Notes under the pieces: model-generated
Seen by the model: only the letters and a program-made list of their open reading frames with translations
Told to the model about the DNA's origin: nothing
Database searches by the model: none
From: Chloroflexota bacterium
GTDB lineage: Bacteria > Chloroflexota > Anaerolineae > B4-G1
Assembly (NCBI GenBank): GCA_003648125.1
Contig: QMOE01000103.1
Coordinates: 1-7,284, forward strand
Direction of reading: 5' to 3'
Length of the DNA stretch: 7,284 bases
Shown: piece after piece, positions 6,119 through 7,284 of the stretch
Layout: the number at the start of each line of letters is the position of its first letter
Position numbering within the stretch: the first letter of the stretch is position 1
Program-made: the position numbers and the translations under genes

Positions 6119-6751
6119 ATGTCTAACACCATCACCGTCGGTTTGCTCTCCGATACACATATTCCCCATCGCTTAAAGCGGCTGCCCCAGGCGGCGCTCG
6201 ACGCACTAACTGGGGTGGACCTGATCCTGCACGCCGGCGACGTGGATGACCCGGCGGCACTGGAGCCGCTGCGGAGTATCGCGCCGGTACACGCCGTGCG
6301 TGGTAACGTCCATCTACAGGATTTATCCACCGGCGGGGCTTCACTACCGGCCACGGTCGAGCTAGAGTTGGGAGGAGAGCGTGTCCTGCTCGTCCACGGA
6401 CACTGGCCCGGCCCATTGGGTTTTCTTATCAAGGGTATGCGCCTGCTCACTCACGCGCTGGGCTTGAGGGATAACGGCGACCTCAACCAGATTGCTACCC
6501 GCCGCCTGGCGCGGCTCTATCCTCTGGCGGACGTCATCGTCTTTGGGCACTCGCATCGGGCGCACGTCGAATGGGTGGGGCACACGTTACTGGTCAATCC
6601 CGGGGCGGTCTGCCCCACGCGCAAGGAGCAGCCGAGTGTGGCGCGGATGCGATTGGTAACGGGGAGGCCAGAGGTGGACATTATTCCGTTGCCCTCTAGA
6701 AATCCTGTTTTTCGGAGAAAACATGGCCTCTTACCAATGTCATCAAGTTAA
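6119..6751 (+). CDS. YfcE/MJ0936-type metallophosphoesterase (phosphodiesterase)
   Basis: 210 residues, soluble. The two-metal calcineurin-like motifs are complete: SDTH with Asp12 and His14, GDVDD from Gly40-Asp41, Asn63 in GNVH (many relatives have GNCD), HGH at 93-95, GHSH at 143-146, and NPGA at 160-163. The family hydrolyses phosphodiester or phosphomonoester bonds with Mn or similar metals; the physiological substrate is usually unknown. Compared with the ~160-180 residue family norm there is a longer loop between HGH and GHSH (about 97-130). There is also a C-terminal tail after DIIPL (192-210) rich in Arg, Pro and Ser, which is encoded by DNA resembling repeats at 6698-6731 and 6734-6747. 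The ATG at 6119 is preceded at once by two in-frame stops (TGA, TAA), which fixes the start. No clear ribosome site is visible, suggesting weak or leaderless-like initiation. Confidence 0.88.
   Translation: MSNTITVGLLSDTHIPHRLKRLPQAALDALTGVDLILHAGDVDDPAALEPLRSIAPVHAVRGNVHLQDLSTGGASLPATVELELGGERVLLVHGHWPGPLGFLIKGMRLLTHALGLRDNGDLNQIATRRLARLYPLADVIVFGHSHRAHVEWVGHTLLVNPGAVCPTRKEQPSVARMRLVTGRPEVDIIPLPSRNPVFRRKHGLLPMSSS
6698..6731. repeat. Degenerate copy of the 4267-4299 palindrome, inside a coding region
   Basis: Aligned with the palindrome at 4267-4299, this stretch matches at 26 of 34 columns with one single-base gap. The shared core is TCGGAGAAA and the shared end CTCT. It can still form a stem, TGTTTT (6706-6711) with AAAACA (6718-6723). 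It encodes residues 194-205 of the metallophosphoesterase tail. Confidence 0.45.
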
Positions 6752-6888
6752 AGGAACGAATATGTCATTGCGAGCGTAGCGAAGCAACCTCCTGCCTTCA
6801 AATACAAGTAATGGTGGAGATTGCCTCGTCGCTACGCTCCTCGCAATGACATACCATAGAGTGAAAAGTCTTATCTTGATGACATTGG
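6734..6888. repeat. MITE-like element with terminal and internal inverted repeats
   Basis: The ends are perfect 14-base inverted repeats: CCAATGTCATCAAG (6734-6747) and CTTGATGACATTGG (6875-6888). Inside is a second pair of long imperfect arms, 6762-6792 and 6816-6852, sharing ATGTCATTGCGAG, CGTAGCGA and a GCAAyCTCC end in inverted orientation with small gaps. The inner pair resembles a widespread bacterial dispersed repeat containing TCATTGCGAG (from general knowledge). No transposase and no clear target-site duplication are seen. It fills the gap between two convergent genes and overlaps the 3' end of the metallophosphoesterase gene. It could act as a bidirectional transcription stop. Confidence 0.7.
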
Positions 6889-6896
6889 CCCCTCAC

Positions 6897-7284
6897 TCAC
6901 GTCTCCTCTAATATGTCCACCACTTGCCATTCTATCATATCGGGGGAAGATGCAGGTTGTTCGGGCTTTTCAGATTCGGCGTTCGCTGCTCCAGTCTGTA
7001 GCAGGCCATCGGAGGATTGAGAAAGACGCTTTCTAACCGTAGAGCCGGTCACCGTGCCCGGCAAAAGCTGTTTGGGGAACGATACTGTGCCAGTGCGTTG
7101 TATCTCGTCGTTGGCTTTGGCCATATCCTCGAAGAATGTGATTCCTCCCAGCACCAAACTGACCGTGCTGGCGTGGATGACGGCAAATATCCATGCCTTG
7201 AACCAGGCCATGAACCCGCTGCCGACCTGCCTTGTCACGTCTGGTGAAGAAGGATGGGGTTGACGTTCTTCCAGTGGGGTGGCC
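6897..7284 (-). CDS. Unidentified protein with one membrane segment, C-terminal part (runs off right edge)
   Basis: The frame ends with TGA at 6897-6899 and stays open to the window edge, giving 128 visible residues. A GTG at 7238 and an ATG at 7211 are in frame but neither has a convincing ribosome site, so the gene most likely begins beyond the window. In the visible order there is a Pro/Ser/Glu-rich stretch, a hydrophobic segment of about 25 residues (MAWFKAWIFAVIHASTVSLV and onward to GGITFF), then a polar Ser/Gln/Glu-rich tail of about 80 residues (AKANDEIQRTGTV...) ending VVDILEET. This suggests a single-pass membrane protein or the last helix of a larger one. No family is recognised. 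Composition is less GC-biased than the enzyme genes, so coding status is likely but not certain. Confidence 0.5.
   Translation of the reverse strand, partial: ATPLEERQPHPSSPDVTRQVGSGFMAWFKAWIFAVIHASTVSLVLGGITFFEDMAKANDEIQRTGTVSFPKQLLPGTVTGSTVRKRLSQSSDGLLQTGAANAESEKPEQPASSPDMIEWQVVDILEET

Overview
The window looks like chromosomal DNA of a GC-rich, free-living anaerobic or fermentative bacterium. A Chloroflexota (Anaerolineae-type) host is my best guess. It rests on the fused ADP-forming acyl-CoA synthetase, the protein style and the palindromic intergenic repeats, not on any marker gene. Clear Shine-Dalgarno sites (AGGAGG-like) precede four of the six genes. I see no rRNA, tRNA, CRISPR array, transposase or phage gene.

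Layout, left to right. (1) Positions 1-401, minus strand: N-terminal part of a secreted protein that runs off the left edge, with two in-frame start sites, each with its own ribosome binding site. (2) About 402-1178: a gene-poor spacer, AT-richer than the genes, holding a cluster of small palindromes and one isolated repeat end. (3) 1179-2066, minus: an RmlD-like extended SDR oxidoreductase. (4) 2167-4260, plus, divergent from the SDR across a 100-bp promoter region: a single-chain acetate/acyl-CoA ligase (ADP-forming), probably starting at TTG. (5) 4267-4299: a near-perfect 33-base palindrome in the 62-bp gap between convergent genes. (6) 4323-5699, minus: a tryptophanase / tyrosine phenol-lyase family enzyme whose active-site residues point to tryptophanase. 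(7) 5700-6118: a spacer filled with two structured repeats. (8) 6119-6751, plus: a YfcE/MJ0936-type metallophosphoesterase whose last ~19 residues appear to be encoded by repeat DNA. (9) 6734-6888: a MITE-like element with terminal inverted repeats. (10) 6897 to the right edge, minus: the C-terminal end of an unidentified protein with one membrane segment.

The two best-identified enzymes fit amino-acid fermentation. Tryptophanase releases pyruvate, ammonia and indole. Pyruvate oxidised to acetyl-CoA elsewhere could be cashed in for ATP by the ADP-forming synthetase. They are convergent, not an operon, so this link is inference. No new multi-gene system is evident. The most unusual content is the density of different palindromic repeat families between genes, and the case where such repeats have become the end of a reading frame.
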